A stretch of 46,592 nt of DNA from JBBDWZ01 sp050732575 (GTDB taxonomy: Bacteria; Gemmatimonadota; Gemmatimonadetes; Longimicrobiales; RSA9): assembly GCA_050732575.1 (NCBI GenBank), contig JBOHRF010000011.1:1-46592 (forward strand), read 5' to 3'. The stretch's first letter is position 1. The number at the start of each line of letters is the position of its first letter. Below the pieces are notes generated by a model. The model ran no database searches. It had not been told where the DNA came from and was given only the letters and a program-made list of their open reading frames with translations. This document shows, in pieces, positions 15,931-24,576 of the stretch. The position numbers were made by a program, and so were the translations under genes.

Positions 15931-16641
15931 TCACTCCGGTACCAGCAACCCACTTTCGACGAAGGATACGTAACGCGCGTCACCGATCACAACGTGATCG
16001 AGCACCGGAATGCCGATGAGGCGGCCGGCAGCCGCCAATTGCTGAGTGACTTCGCGGTCCTCGGGCGAAGGTACCGGGTCCCCGGATGGATGATTATGCA
16101 CCAGGATGAGAGCAGCGGCACTTTCAGCAATCGCTGCCCGGAACACTTCCCGCGGATGCACAACCGACGTGTCCAGCGTGCCACGCGTAATAATCACTTC
16201 GCGCACGATGGCGTGCTGCGTGTTGAGCAGCAACAGGTGAAACTCCTCCTGAGGCAGATCACGGAGCGCGGGTGCACATCGTTCGTACACGTCGCGCGGG
16301 CCCTGGATTCGCGAGCGTTCGATGGGCCCTTCCCGGGCCAGCCGCCGGCCCAGTTCCAGAGCCGCGGAAAGACGCGCTGCAACAGCCGGGCCGATGCCCG
16401 AGACGCGGGTCAGCTCTGCGCTTTCAGAGCCGGCCAATTTGCGCAAGGAGCCGCCTACCGAGGCCAGCAAATCGCCGGCAACGTCCATGGCCGATCGACC
16501 TTCCGTTCCGCTGCCAATCAGAATGGCGAGCAACTCGCGGCTGGCCAGGGCCGAGGCCCCCAGGTTGTGCAGGCGTTCCCGTGGCCGGTCGCGCGCCGGC
16601 CAATGGTGAATCGAGTACGTCATAGGTGTGTCGGTATCCAT
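15931..16641 (-). CDS. radC: RadC-like JAB-domain protein
   Basis: A helix-hairpin-helix part (SGIGPAVAARLSAALELGRR) precedes a C-terminal JAB/MPN domain with the metal motif HNHPSGDPVPSPED and an upstream conserved Glu. RadC was once tied to DNA repair but its role is unsettled. The open frame extends to a TTG at 16686 inside a hairpin. I prefer ATG 16641 (MDTDTPMTYSIHHWP), giving 236 residues; ATG 16623 is also possible and closer to the family start. A terminator-like hairpin separates it from secA. Confidence 0.85.
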   Translation of the reverse strand: MDTDTPMTYSIHHWPARDRPRERLHNLGASALASRELLAILIGSGTEGRSAMDVAGDLLASVGGSLRKLAGSESAELTRVSGIGPAVAARLSAALELGRRLAREGPIERSRIQGPRDVYERCAPALRDLPQEEFHLLLLNTQHAIVREVIITRGTLDTSVVHPREVFRAAIAESAAALILVHNHPSGDPVPSPEDREVTQQLAAAGRLIGIPVLDHVVIGDARYVSFVESGLLVPE

Positions 16642-16663
16642 GGGCTTGCCACCCGGAGACACG

Positions 16664-16686
16664 TTGGGGCGGGATACCCGCCCCAA
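16664..16686 (-). terminator. GC-rich hairpin between secA and radC
   Basis: TTGGGGCGGG and CCCGCCCCAA form a perfect 10 bp stem around a three-base loop. On the minus strand no T run follows; on the plus strand GGTTTTG does. It may be a factor-assisted secA terminator or an mRNA-stability element. It ends 22 nt before the radC ATG. Confidence 0.4.
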
Positions 16687-16728
16687 GGTTTTGAATCGGG
16701 TACGAGATCGAGCTTGGTCAGGCCTGCA

Positions 16729-19700
16729 TCAAACCGTGCCCGCGCCGTGGCATTTCTTGTACTTCTTGCCCGAGCCACACGGACACGGATCGTTGCGTCC
16801 TACCTTGGGCTCCGTTGACCCCGGCCGGGCGGGCGGGGCGCCATCCTCGCGGTTGGTACTCAGATCGGCCAGGTCATCGGCGGGCGCGCGCGGCGCTGGT
16901 GCGCGGGACAGCGGTCGGGCGCCACCAAAAGCGGCATCCAGCGCATCGCCGCGCGGCTCCTCGCGCTCGGGCCGTGGCGCCGGCCCGCGCAGGGCACCGG
17001 TTTCTGGTGTTTCGGTCGGTCCGCTCAGAATGAGCCGTCGAGGTGGAGCAGGCATGGGCTGCGGCTGCGCGATCTGTGCTTTGAAGGCCAGCCCGCCCAC
17101 CGTCTTGCGAATGTCGGTCATGAGATCGACGAACATCGAATACGCTTCTTGCTTGTACTCGATGAGCGGATCCTTCTGCCCCCAGCCGCGGAAACCAATG
17201 GACGCCTTCAGATGGTCGAGGTCGTACAAATGGTCGCGCCACTTCTCATCGATAACACCCAGCAGCACCCAGGACAGGATGCGCTCCTGGTGCTCGCCAA
17301 AGCTCTCCAGTTTCCGCTTGAAGCCTTCGCGCACCTTGAGCAGTACGAGCGATTCCACTTCAGCGCGCGAGCTGAATTGGTGCTCGCCATTCGTCCCGGG
17401 CAGTTCGTGCACGACCAGGAAGTAGTCCAGCACGAGGCGATTGCGCAGACCGGCCAGGTCCCAATCATCGACGTGCGCCTCTTCGGGCACGAACTCAGCC
17501 ACGGCACCGCGCAGGGAATCGGCGAGCATTTCCCAGACTTCGCCCTTCAGATCTTCACCGCCCTCGAGCGCGAACAGGCGCAGGTCGTAGATGACCTCGC
17601 GCTGCTGATTCATAACGTCGTCGTACTCGAGCAGTCGTTTGCGCGCCTCGAAGTTCTGCAGTTCGACTCGGCGCTGTGCGCTGCCGATGGAACGCGTGAC
17701 CAGCGCGTGCGTGATGACTTCGCCCTCTTCGGCGCCCAGGCGTTCCATGATCCCGGCAATGCGGTCCGAGTTGAACAGCCGCATCAGATCGTCTTCCAGT
17801 GACAGGAAGAATTGTGAGGCGCCCGGATCACCCTGCCGGCCGGCGCGGCCCCTCAGCTGCCGATCGATACGACGTGACTCGTGCCGCTCCGATCCGATGA
17901 TGTGCAGGCCGCCCACCTCGATCTCATCATCATCGGCCAACTTTTCCGGATCGAAGACCAGGCCCGGATCTGCCGGTTGTTTGAGGGTGTCAATGGAAAT
18001 GTTTTTGTCGCGACACCATTCGACAGTGCGGCCATCAGTCACGCCTGCACCCAGCTTAATGTCCGTGCCGCGACCGGCCATGTTGGTGGCGATGGTCACG
18101 GCGCCGGGCTGACCCGCGCTCGCCACAATCTGCGCTTCCTGCTGGTGATATTTGGCATTCAGCACGTTGTGCGGAATGCCGCGCCGCTTCAGCATGCGCG
18201 ACATGGTCTCCGACACGTCGACCGAAACCGTGCCCACCAGCACCGGCAGCTGCAGAACGTGCAGCCGCTCGATCTCATCCATGATGGCGTTGTATTTCTC
18301 GCGCTTGGTTCGATACACCAGGTCGTGCCGATCCTCGCGCACGATGGGCCGGTTGGTGGGAATCACCATGACCGCGAGTCGATAAATCTGATGGAACTCG
18401 GACTCTTCGGTCTCGGCCGTGCCGGTCATGCCCGCCAGCTTGTCATACATGCGGAAGTAATTCTGGATGGTGATGGTGGCGAGCGTTTGGGTTTCCCCTC
18501 GCACCACCACGCCTTCCTTGGCTTCCACGGCCTGGTGCAAACCATCCGACCAGCGACGGCCGATCATCTTGCGGCCGGTGAACTCATCGACAATGATGAC
18601 CTGACCATCTTCGATGATGTATTGCTCGTCGCGATTGTAGAGCGCGTATCCTTTGAGCAGCTGGTGAATCTCGTGGATCTTTTGACTCTTCTCCGCGTAT
18701 TCGCGCTCCAGTACGGCAATGCGATCTCGTTTTTCGTCAATGCTCAGGTCCGGGTCTTTCTCGATCGCGTTCAGTGTCTCGGACAGATCGGGCACCACGA
18801 ACGCCTGTGAGTCATTTGGTGAAAGCTCGTCCAGGCCCAGATCCGAGAGATGGATGCTGTGCCCCTTTTCATCCATGGCAAACAGCATGTGTTCGTCGAC
18901 TTCGTGCAACTTCTTGTCTCGCATCAGGTTGGCTTCCGTCTGATGCACCAGCTTTTGCACCGACGGATGGTCGGCAAACAACTTCAGCAAGCGCTTGTGC
19001 TTGGGTGCCCCGCGCTTGGCCGCCAGCAGCTTCTCGCCGGCGGATTGTTCGTTGTCTTCCTGCAATTCTTTCTCGGCCTGCGCTACCAGCTCGTTCACGA
19101 TGCGCGTCTGTTTGCGATACAGGTTCGACACCATGGGGTTATAACGCCGGTATTCATCGGACTGGCCTTCGCCCACGGGGCCGCTGATGATGAGCGGCGT
19201 GCGCGCTTCATCGATGAGGATCGAATCGACTTCATCGATGATGGCAAAGTTGTGCGGGCGCTGCACGCGAAACTCGAGCGCATGCACCATGTTATCGCGC
19301 AAGTAATCGAAGCCGAACTCGTTGTTCGTGCCGTACGTGATATCGGCCTGGTAGGCGGCTCGCCGTTCCGGCGTTCCGGGCTCGTGCTGGTCGATACAGT
19401 CCACGGTCAGTCCGAGGTATTTGAATACCGTGCCCATCCACTCGCTGTCGCGCTGGGCCAGGTAGGAGTTCACGGTGACCAGGTGAACGCCGCGACCGGA
19501 GAGCGCATTGAGGTAGAGCGGCATGGTAGCCACCAGCGTCTTGCCCTCGCCCGTGGCCATTTCCGCGACCTTCCCATGATGCAGCGCGATGCCGCCGATC
19601 AGCTGAACGTCATAGGGCACCATGTCCCAGGTCATGGGCAGACCGGTCACTACAATGGGCGTGCCTAGCAGGCGGCGGCAGGCTTCCTTGACCGTGGCAT

Positions 19701-20031
19701 AGGCTTCCGGCAGGACTTCATTTAGGGCGGTCTGCAGTTGCGTCTTGAGTTCCTGCTCCACGCTCTGGACGTCGAGCGCGAGCCGAGTCCGTTCTTCTGC
19801 CTCTTCCGTTTTGCGCTTGGCCTGGCGCAGCTCGGCCAGCTCCTGCTCCAGCTCGACGGTCCGCCCCTTGACGATGGCGCGCAACTTCTCGGTTTGCCCG
19901 CGCAGCTGCTCGTCGGACAGCGACTGCAGCGTCTCCACGAAACTGTTTATTTCCTCCACCTGGGGCGCGAGCTTGCGAGCCTCGCGTTCATGGCGGGTAC
20001 CAAAGACTTTCGAGATCAGCTCTTTGAGCAT
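16729..20031 (-). CDS. secA: Protein translocase ATPase SecA with FCB-type insertion
   Basis: SecA is the motor that pushes preproteins through SecYEG. The open frame is longer, but the family starts at ATG 20031 (MLKELISKVFGTR), giving 1100 residues. Walker A is MATGEGKT (158-165); DEVDSILIDEARTPLIISG and TNMAGRGTDI are conserved motor motifs. Compared with the E. coli enzyme, the preprotein cross-linking domain has a large extra segment (from about NLYRKQTRIVNELVAQAEK to LVHQTEANLMRD), as known in Bacteroidetes-type SecA. The Pro/Arg-rich C-terminal linker ends in a zinc-binding SEC-C motif CPCGSGKKYKKCHG. No ribosome site is obvious; a small hairpin precedes the ATG. Confidence 0.96.
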   Translation of the reverse strand: MLKELISKVFGTRHEREARKLAPQVEEINSFVETLQSLSDEQLRGQTEKLRAIVKGRTVELEQELAELRQAKRKTEEAEERTRLALDVQSVEQELKTQLQTALNEVLPEAYATVKEACRRLLGTPIVVTGLPMTWDMVPYDVQLIGGIALHHGKVAEMATGEGKTLVATMPLYLNALSGRGVHLVTVNSYLAQRDSEWMGTVFKYLGLTVDCIDQHEPGTPERRAAYQADITYGTNNEFGFDYLRDNMVHALEFRVQRPHNFAIIDEVDSILIDEARTPLIISGPVGEGQSDEYRRYNPMVSNLYRKQTRIVNELVAQAEKELQEDNEQSAGEKLLAAKRGAPKHKRLLKLFADHPSVQKLVHQTEANLMRDKKLHEVDEHMLFAMDEKGHSIHLSDLGLDELSPNDSQAFVVPDLSETLNAIEKDPDLSIDEKRDRIAVLEREYAEKSQKIHEIHQLLKGYALYNRDEQYIIEDGQVIIVDEFTGRKMIGRRWSDGLHQAVEAKEGVVVRGETQTLATITIQNYFRMYDKLAGMTGTAETEESEFHQIYRLAVMVIPTNRPIVREDRHDLVYRTKREKYNAIMDEIERLHVLQLPVLVGTVSVDVSETMSRMLKRRGIPHNVLNAKYHQQEAQIVASAGQPGAVTIATNMAGRGTDIKLGAGVTDGRTVEWCRDKNISIDTLKQPADPGLVFDPEKLADDDEIEVGGLHIIGSERHESRRIDRQLRGRAGRQGDPGASQFFLSLEDDLMRLFNSDRIAGIMERLGAEEGEVITHALVTRSIGSAQRRVELQNFEARKRLLEYDDVMNQQREVIYDLRLFALEGGEDLKGEVWEMLADSLRGAVAEFVPEEAHVDDWDLAGLRNRLVLDYFLVVHELPGTNGEHQFSSRAEVESLVLLKVREGFKRKLESFGEHQERILSWVLLGVIDEKWRDHLYDLDHLKASIGFRGWGQKDPLIEYKQEAYSMFVDLMTDIRKTVGGLAFKAQIAQPQPMPAPPRRLILSGPTETPETGALRGPAPRPEREEPRGDALDAAFGGARPLSRAPAPRAPADDLADLSTNREDGAPPARPGSTEPKVGRNDPCPCGSGKKYKKCHGAGTV

Positions 20032-20048
20032 TGCATCGCGGGTTGGCG

Positions 20049-20067
20049 TCCAGCGGATGGCGCTGGA
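20049..20067 (-). promoter_or_regulatory. Small hairpin upstream of secA
   Basis: TCCAGCG and CGCTGGA form a 7 bp stem with a five-base loop, ending 17 nt before the secA ATG in the 59 bp nadD-secA spacer. It could hide or present the translation start. No known SecA control element was recognised. Confidence 0.3.
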
Positions 20068-20090
20068 TGCGGTTACGATTGCTACGGAAT

Positions 20091-20705
20091 CTAGCTTGCT
20101 ACCCCGGCCTGCGCGTCCCCGTTCGGGACGTTGACCCGGTACAAATGCCGACTCTGGATAATGTCTTCCACCGCGGCCGGAACCAGATACCGGATCGGTC
20201 GGCCGCGTGCAACGCGTTCGCGTATGTCGCTGGCGGAAACATCGATGCGCGTAACGCGAATCTCCCGCACCTGCAGCAGCGGCTGTTGCGTCAGTGTTTC
20301 CACGCCCTCTCGAGACAGCACGATGATACGGGCCAGCCGTGCGATTTCCTGTGGCTCGCGCCAACTGGCCAGATCGCGGGCCTGATCCGCACCCACGAGC
20401 AAGTGCAGGTTGGCCGTGGTCCCGGCCGCGTGCAGTTGTCGTAGTGTGTCCACGGTGTACGAGGGTCCGCCGCGCTGCAGCTCGAGTGCGCAAACCTCGA
20501 AGCGGGGCTCACCGCGGATGGCCGCGTGCAACATTTCCAAACGGATGTTCGCTGGCGTAATGGCGCGTCCTCGTTTGTGCGGCGGCTCGGCCGCCGGGAC
20601 GAACCATAGTCGATCCAGGCTCAGGACTTGAACCGCGTCCTGCGCGACAATCAAGTGTCCGACATGTGGAGGATCGAAGGTACCGCCGAACAGACCGATG
20701 TTCAC
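20091..20705 (-). CDS. nadD: Nicotinate-nucleotide adenylyltransferase
   Basis: NadD adenylates nicotinate mononucleotide in NAD synthesis. The 204-residue protein has the nucleotidyltransferase motif GLFGGTFDPPHVGHL (residues 4-18), AEPPHKRG, and near the end VSASDIRERVARGRPIRYLVP, equivalent to the family's ISSTxIR motif. The start is GTG at 20705, overlapping the bamD stop as GTGA, so translation is probably coupled to bamD. Confidence 0.93.
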   Translation of the reverse strand: MNIGLFGGTFDPPHVGHLIVAQDAVQVLSLDRLWFVPAAEPPHKRGRAITPANIRLEMLHAAIRGEPRFEVCALELQRGGPSYTVDTLRQLHAAGTTANLHLLVGADQARDLASWREPQEIARLARIIVLSREGVETLTQQPLLQVREIRVTRIDVSASDIRERVARGRPIRYLVPAAVEDIIQSRHLYRVNVPNGDAQAGVAS

Positions 20706-21451
20706 GTTGTCCTGGCGACGGTGATCGCCTGGATCTCGCGCGCCGCCTCACTCTCCGGGTAGTCCTTGAGAAGGCGCGCTTTGGCTGCATCGGCCTCCTC
20801 TTTGTAGCCGAGCGTGGAGTACGTCTGGAACAGGCGCAACAGTGAACGCGGCGCGGACACGGAGGTAGGAAACAGGCGCAACGTGGACTCGAAATACATG
20901 ATGGCCGAGTCGTACGCGCGCCGTTTGTAATAATGCTCTCCGGCCCGGTATTCCTTGTCGGCCAGACGGTTCATCATCTGGAGCGTGAGCTCCTGCGCGC
21001 GCGGCACGAACTCGCTGTTCGGATACAACTGCTCGAACACCTGACAGTGGTCGAATGCCGCGCGCGTATACTGCGGGTCGAGCTGCGGCTTGGGCGCGAG
21101 CCGGGCATACGAGTCACACACTCTGAAGCGCGCATCGTCGGCAAATTGACCGGCGGGAAAGTCGGAAGCCAGGCGCGTGAACTCCGTGGCGGAGGATAGG
21201 AATTCTTTCTTCCCGTAGAACGCCTCGCCCAGACGGTAACGTGCTTCCTGTACGCGCGGGTGCGTGGGGAACTGCAATGTGAAGCGCTCGAAGGACTCGG
21301 CCGCCACGGTCCATTTCCGGTTGTTGAGCGCGGTGCTGCCGCGTTCGAACAACTGGTCCGCGGTCATGGTTTCCAAACGCGGCCCACGCGTGGCACACGC
21401 CGCGCACGCCAGCGCGATGGCAAGTCCTGGAATAAGTGTTTTCAGCGTCAT
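20702..21451 (-). CDS. bamD: BamD-like outer-membrane assembly lipoprotein
   Basis: This 249-residue protein has a signal sequence with cysteines at a lipoprotein-like site (ALACAACATR, not a perfect lipobox) followed by TPR-type helical repeats: LFERGSTALNNRKWTVAAE, YRLGEAFYGKKEFLSSATEF and YKRRAYDSAIMYFE. That is the layout of BamD (YfiO), which works with BamA to insert beta-barrels in the outer membrane. BamD is essential in E. coli. It overlaps nadD as GTGA. A general TPR lipoprotein is the alternative. Confidence 0.8.
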   Translation of the reverse strand: MTLKTLIPGLAIALACAACATRGPRLETMTADQLFERGSTALNNRKWTVAAESFERFTLQFPTHPRVQEARYRLGEAFYGKKEFLSSATEFTRLASDFPAGQFADDARFRVCDSYARLAPKPQLDPQYTRAAFDHCQVFEQLYPNSEFVPRAQELTLQMMNRLADKEYRAGEHYYKRRAYDSAIMYFESTLRLFPTSVSAPRSLLRLFQTYSTLGYKEEADAAKARLLKDYPESEAAREIQAITVARTT

Positions 21452-21537
21452 CGACTCAACGATTCAGGCTGGCCTGCATACACCCGCCCGGAAGCACCGG
21501 TTTCAAGATCAGGTCGTTTTCGGTGCATGCCCATACT

Positions 21538-22461
21538 CTAACGGGACACGGCGCCGGTCAGGATCTGGAGGATCCTGCGGCGGGCCCGGTTGCTGGTCTG
21601 AGTCGAACGTCCCTGCGTCAATTCGATCACTCGCCGGTACGCCTCCAGGGCCTCATTCTGCCGACCCAATGCCAGGAGCGCCTCTCCACGCTCGAACCAT
21701 GCCTGATCCAGCAGATTGGCCGGCGATCCCTGGTCTATGACGATGGCAAACCGTTCCAGGGCCTCGGCATGGTTACCCTGATCGCGGGCGCGGCGACCCA
21801 TTTCAAAGGCACATGAGCCGATCCGAAAGCGGGCATCGTTGGCACTGTCGCCAAAGGGTACGCGGTTGAGGTAAGAGCGCAGGTAGCCGGTCGCTTCCAG
21901 GCAATCGCCCTGCCTTTCATACAAGGCTGCCACTTCGAAAAGCAGGCGCGGGACGGCAGCATCCGAGACGACGGCCAGGGCTCGCTCGAAGTATTCCAGG
22001 GCGCGGTCGGCGTTGCCCGAGGCGGCATAATACCGGGCCAGGGCGGATGCCCATTCGCTCACGTCAATACCCGGCCGCAACTCGAGGGCCGCCTCCACCG
22101 CCCTTGCCATGCCGTACCGGTCAGACTGTGCGGCTGCCTGACGGGCCAACGTCAGGTAATCGAAAACCGCTTGATCGGCCCAATCGGGTGCACTCTCGAG
22201 GAGCGTTTCGTATTCCTCACGACCGCGGTCGAGCTGGCCCGTGGCGATGTACGCGTGCGCCACCCGGGCCCTGGTGGCCGGATCATTCTGGTTCCGGCTG
22301 GACGCTAACCGATATTCGGCCAGAGCGGCCGTGTAGTTGGAGTCGGCCCAGAAGCGATCGCCGCGCTGCAGCGCGGTTTCACTCGAGCGGCAGGCAAACA
22401 GCACGCCGACAAGCGTGAGGCCAGGTCCGAGCCACACTGTTGTACGGGGTCGGACATTCAT
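21538..22461 (-). CDS. TPR-repeat lipoprotein
   Basis: This 307-residue protein has an N-terminal signal with a likely lipobox (GVLFACRSS) and at least five TPR-like repeats, for example ALAEYRLASSRNQNDPATRA, ADRALEYFERALAVV and HAEALERFAIVIDQ. It is probably anchored in the envelope as a protein-interaction scaffold. Its specific role is not recognisable. It starts 23 bp after the next TPR gene upstream and lies before bamD, another TPR lipoprotein, separated by an 86 bp spacer with no clear promoter. Confidence 0.7.
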   Translation of the reverse strand: MNVRPRTTVWLGPGLTLVGVLFACRSSETALQRGDRFWADSNYTAALAEYRLASSRNQNDPATRARVAHAYIATGQLDRGREEYETLLESAPDWADQAVFDYLTLARQAAAQSDRYGMARAVEAALELRPGIDVSEWASALARYYAASGNADRALEYFERALAVVSDAAVPRLLFEVAALYERQGDCLEATGYLRSYLNRVPFGDSANDARFRIGSCAFEMGRRARDQGNHAEALERFAIVIDQGSPANLLDQAWFERGEALLALGRQNEALEAYRRVIELTQGRSTQTSNRARRRILQILTGAVSR

Positions 22462-22484
22462 GGGTGAAAGTGGAATAAGCCCTG

Positions 22485-23207
22485 TCAGGTGTTGGACGGT
22501 TCGAGCGTCTTGCGCTCGAGCATCTCGAGGTAGGCGCGCACTTGCGGATTATCAGGCTGCTGCTCGCGGCAAAGCTCCCATTCCCGGCTTGCTGAATCCA
22601 GCTGGCCGCGGCGAAACCGAACCAGACCCAGGTTCAGGCGTGCGGCCAGGAAGCGAGGGTTGCCTTGCAATACAACCTCGAGTTCGGTTGCGGCCGCTTC
22701 CAGCTCGCCGAGTTGCAGGAGGGATTGCGCCAGCTTGTTGCGGATGTCGTGGAAGCGCGGTCGCATGGTCAGCGCCGTTCGATATTGCTCGGCCGCCTGC
22801 GTGGGTGCGCCCGCCTCCAGGTACAAATCGCCCAGCGCCATGTGGGCGTTGGCTAGCCGAGCCGAAACCAGAGCCGGGAATGGGCCCTCGCCCTCGGTTT
22901 CGAAATGACCTGCTCGCTCGAAGGAGCGGTGCGCGTCCTCATAGCGGCCCAGCTCGGTAAGAACGATGGCCCGATTGAGATGCGCCTCCACATACCGGTC
23001 GTTCAGGCGGATGGCCTGATCGAACTCGCTCAATGCGGCCTCCGGCTGGCCCAGGAAGCTCAGACACAACCCCACCAGGTGCCGGACATCGGCGAAATTC
23101 GGATACTGCCTCAGCACTTCACGGAACGCGGCCAACGCATCCGCATAGTTGCGCCGGTCGAACGCCATCCGACCTTGCTGAATCAGTTGATGAATTTCTG
23201 CATCCAT
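22485..23207 (-). CDS. TPR-repeat protein, probably cytoplasmic
   Basis: This 240-residue protein is almost entirely TPR repeats, such as RNYADALAAFREVLRQYP, AALSEFDQAIRLNDRYVEA, RYEDAHRSFERAG and ATELEVVLQGNPRFLAARL. It has no signal peptide or membrane helix. It likely binds partner proteins; the partner is unknown. The ATG at 23207 lacks a ribosome site, and TATCTT (23219-23214) lies six bases upstream, the same geometry as the uvrB start, which hints at a leaderless message. Ugd is 37 bp upstream on the same strand. Confidence 0.7.
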   Translation of the reverse strand: MDAEIHQLIQQGRMAFDRRNYADALAAFREVLRQYPNFADVRHLVGLCLSFLGQPEAALSEFDQAIRLNDRYVEAHLNRAIVLTELGRYEDAHRSFERAGHFETEGEGPFPALVSARLANAHMALGDLYLEAGAPTQAAEQYRTALTMRPRFHDIRNKLAQSLLQLGELEAAATELEVVLQGNPRFLAARLNLGLVRFRRGQLDSASREWELCREQQPDNPQVRAYLEMLERKTLEPSNT

Positions 23208-23244
23208 GGGCCGAAGATAGCGGTTTTGCGGTCAGCCTCGCCAC

Positions 23245-24576
23245 TCATTGCGCGCGCCCCGGGACGGAAGCGCCGTTGGGGCGACCGACGCAATAGTACT
23301 CGAAGCCGATCTCTTTCATCCTGGCTGGCTCAAACAAATTGCGTCCGTCGAAAAGGATGGGCGTGCGCATGAGCGCGCGCATCCGCTCCAGATCGGGTCG
23401 CCGATAGGGTTGCCACTCGGTCAGGATCAGCAGCGCGTCTGCACCCGCCAGCGCGTCGAAATTGTTCTGACAATACGTGACCCGCGCTCCGAATAACTCG
23501 CGCGCCGCATCCAGGGCTTCTGGATCATGCACGCGGAGTTGGGCGCCCCGCTCCAACAAGCCTTCCACGACCGTAAGCGATGGGGCCGCACGCATATCGT
23601 CGGTCTCGGGCTTGAAGCTCAGACCCCAGATGGCCAGGGTACAGCTGCGCAGGTCGCGGCCGAAGCGCCTTTCCACGACCTCGATCAGGAATCGCTTCTG
23701 TTGATCATTGATCTGTTCGGCGGCCTCCAGCAAACCCGGATTCACGCCATGTTCGCGCAGCGAACGGATGAGCGCCTGCACGTCCTTGGGAAAACAACTA
23801 CCGCCGTAGCCAATGCCGGGGAAGAGGAAGGCGCTGCCGATACGCGCATCCGAACCGATGCCGCGCCGGACCAGATCCACGTCGGCGCCCACCTGTGCGC
23901 ATAGCTGCGCTATCATGTTCATGAACGAGATGCGCGTGGCGAGCATGGCGTTGGCTGCGTACTTGGTGATCTCGGCAGATGCAATGTCCATGAAGATGAT
24001 CGGCTTACCCGTGCGCACGAACGGCTCGTAGAGTTCGCGCAGAACATCTTGCGCGTATTGGCTGTCCACGCCCACTACCACCCGATCCGGTTTCATGAAA
24101 TCATCGACCGCCGCACCCTCCTTCAAGAATTCCGGATTGGAGCACACATGCGCCGGATATTGGCTGCGCCGTTCGATTTCAGCCCGCACCCGGGCCGCCG
24201 TTCCCACGGGCACCGTGCTCTTGGTTATGATGGTTTTCACGCCATTCATATTGTCGCCAATGGTGGCAGCCACCTTCAGCACATGCTGCAGGTCGGCGCT
24301 GCCATCTTCCCGAGGCGGCGTGCCCACGGCAATGAAGATGACCTCGGACGCTCGCACCGCACCGGCCACGTCCGTGGAAAAGCGCAAGCGGCCGGCCTGC
24401 AGGTTGCGCCGCACCAGCGGCTCCAGACCCGGTTCGTAAATCGGGATGATGCCATTACGCAGCTGCTCGATTTTGCTTTCGTCGATGTCCACGCATACAA
24501 CATCGCGACCACTTTCGGCAAAACCAGCGCCCGCAACCAGGCCTACGTAGCCAGTACCGACGATGGCGATCTGCAT
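23245..24576 (-). CDS. ugd: UDP-glucose 6-dehydrogenase
   Basis: This enzyme oxidises UDP-glucose twice with NAD to UDP-glucuronate. The 443-residue protein has the Rossmann motif GTGYVGLVAGAGFAE (7-21), ITKSTVPVGT, the substrate segment EFLKEGAAVDDF and the catalytic thiol in PGIGYGGSCFPKD (Cys261). The ATG overlaps the aminotransferase stop by one base (TGATG). Together with the divergent UDP-glucuronate decarboxylase at 25.9 kb it forms a two-step route from UDP-glucose to UDP-xylose. Confidence 0.93.
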   Translation of the reverse strand: MQIAIVGTGYVGLVAGAGFAESGRDVVCVDIDESKIEQLRNGIIPIYEPGLEPLVRRNLQAGRLRFSTDVAGAVRASEVIFIAVGTPPREDGSADLQHVLKVAATIGDNMNGVKTIITKSTVPVGTAARVRAEIERRSQYPAHVCSNPEFLKEGAAVDDFMKPDRVVVGVDSQYAQDVLRELYEPFVRTGKPIIFMDIASAEITKYAANAMLATRISFMNMIAQLCAQVGADVDLVRRGIGSDARIGSAFLFPGIGYGGSCFPKDVQALIRSLREHGVNPGLLEAAEQINDQQKRFLIEVVERRFGRDLRSCTLAIWGLSFKPETDDMRAAPSLTVVEGLLERGAQLRVHDPEALDAARELFGARVTYCQNNFDALAGADALLILTEWQPYRRPDLERMRALMRTPILFDGRNLFEPARMKEIGFEYYCVGRPNGASVPGRAQ

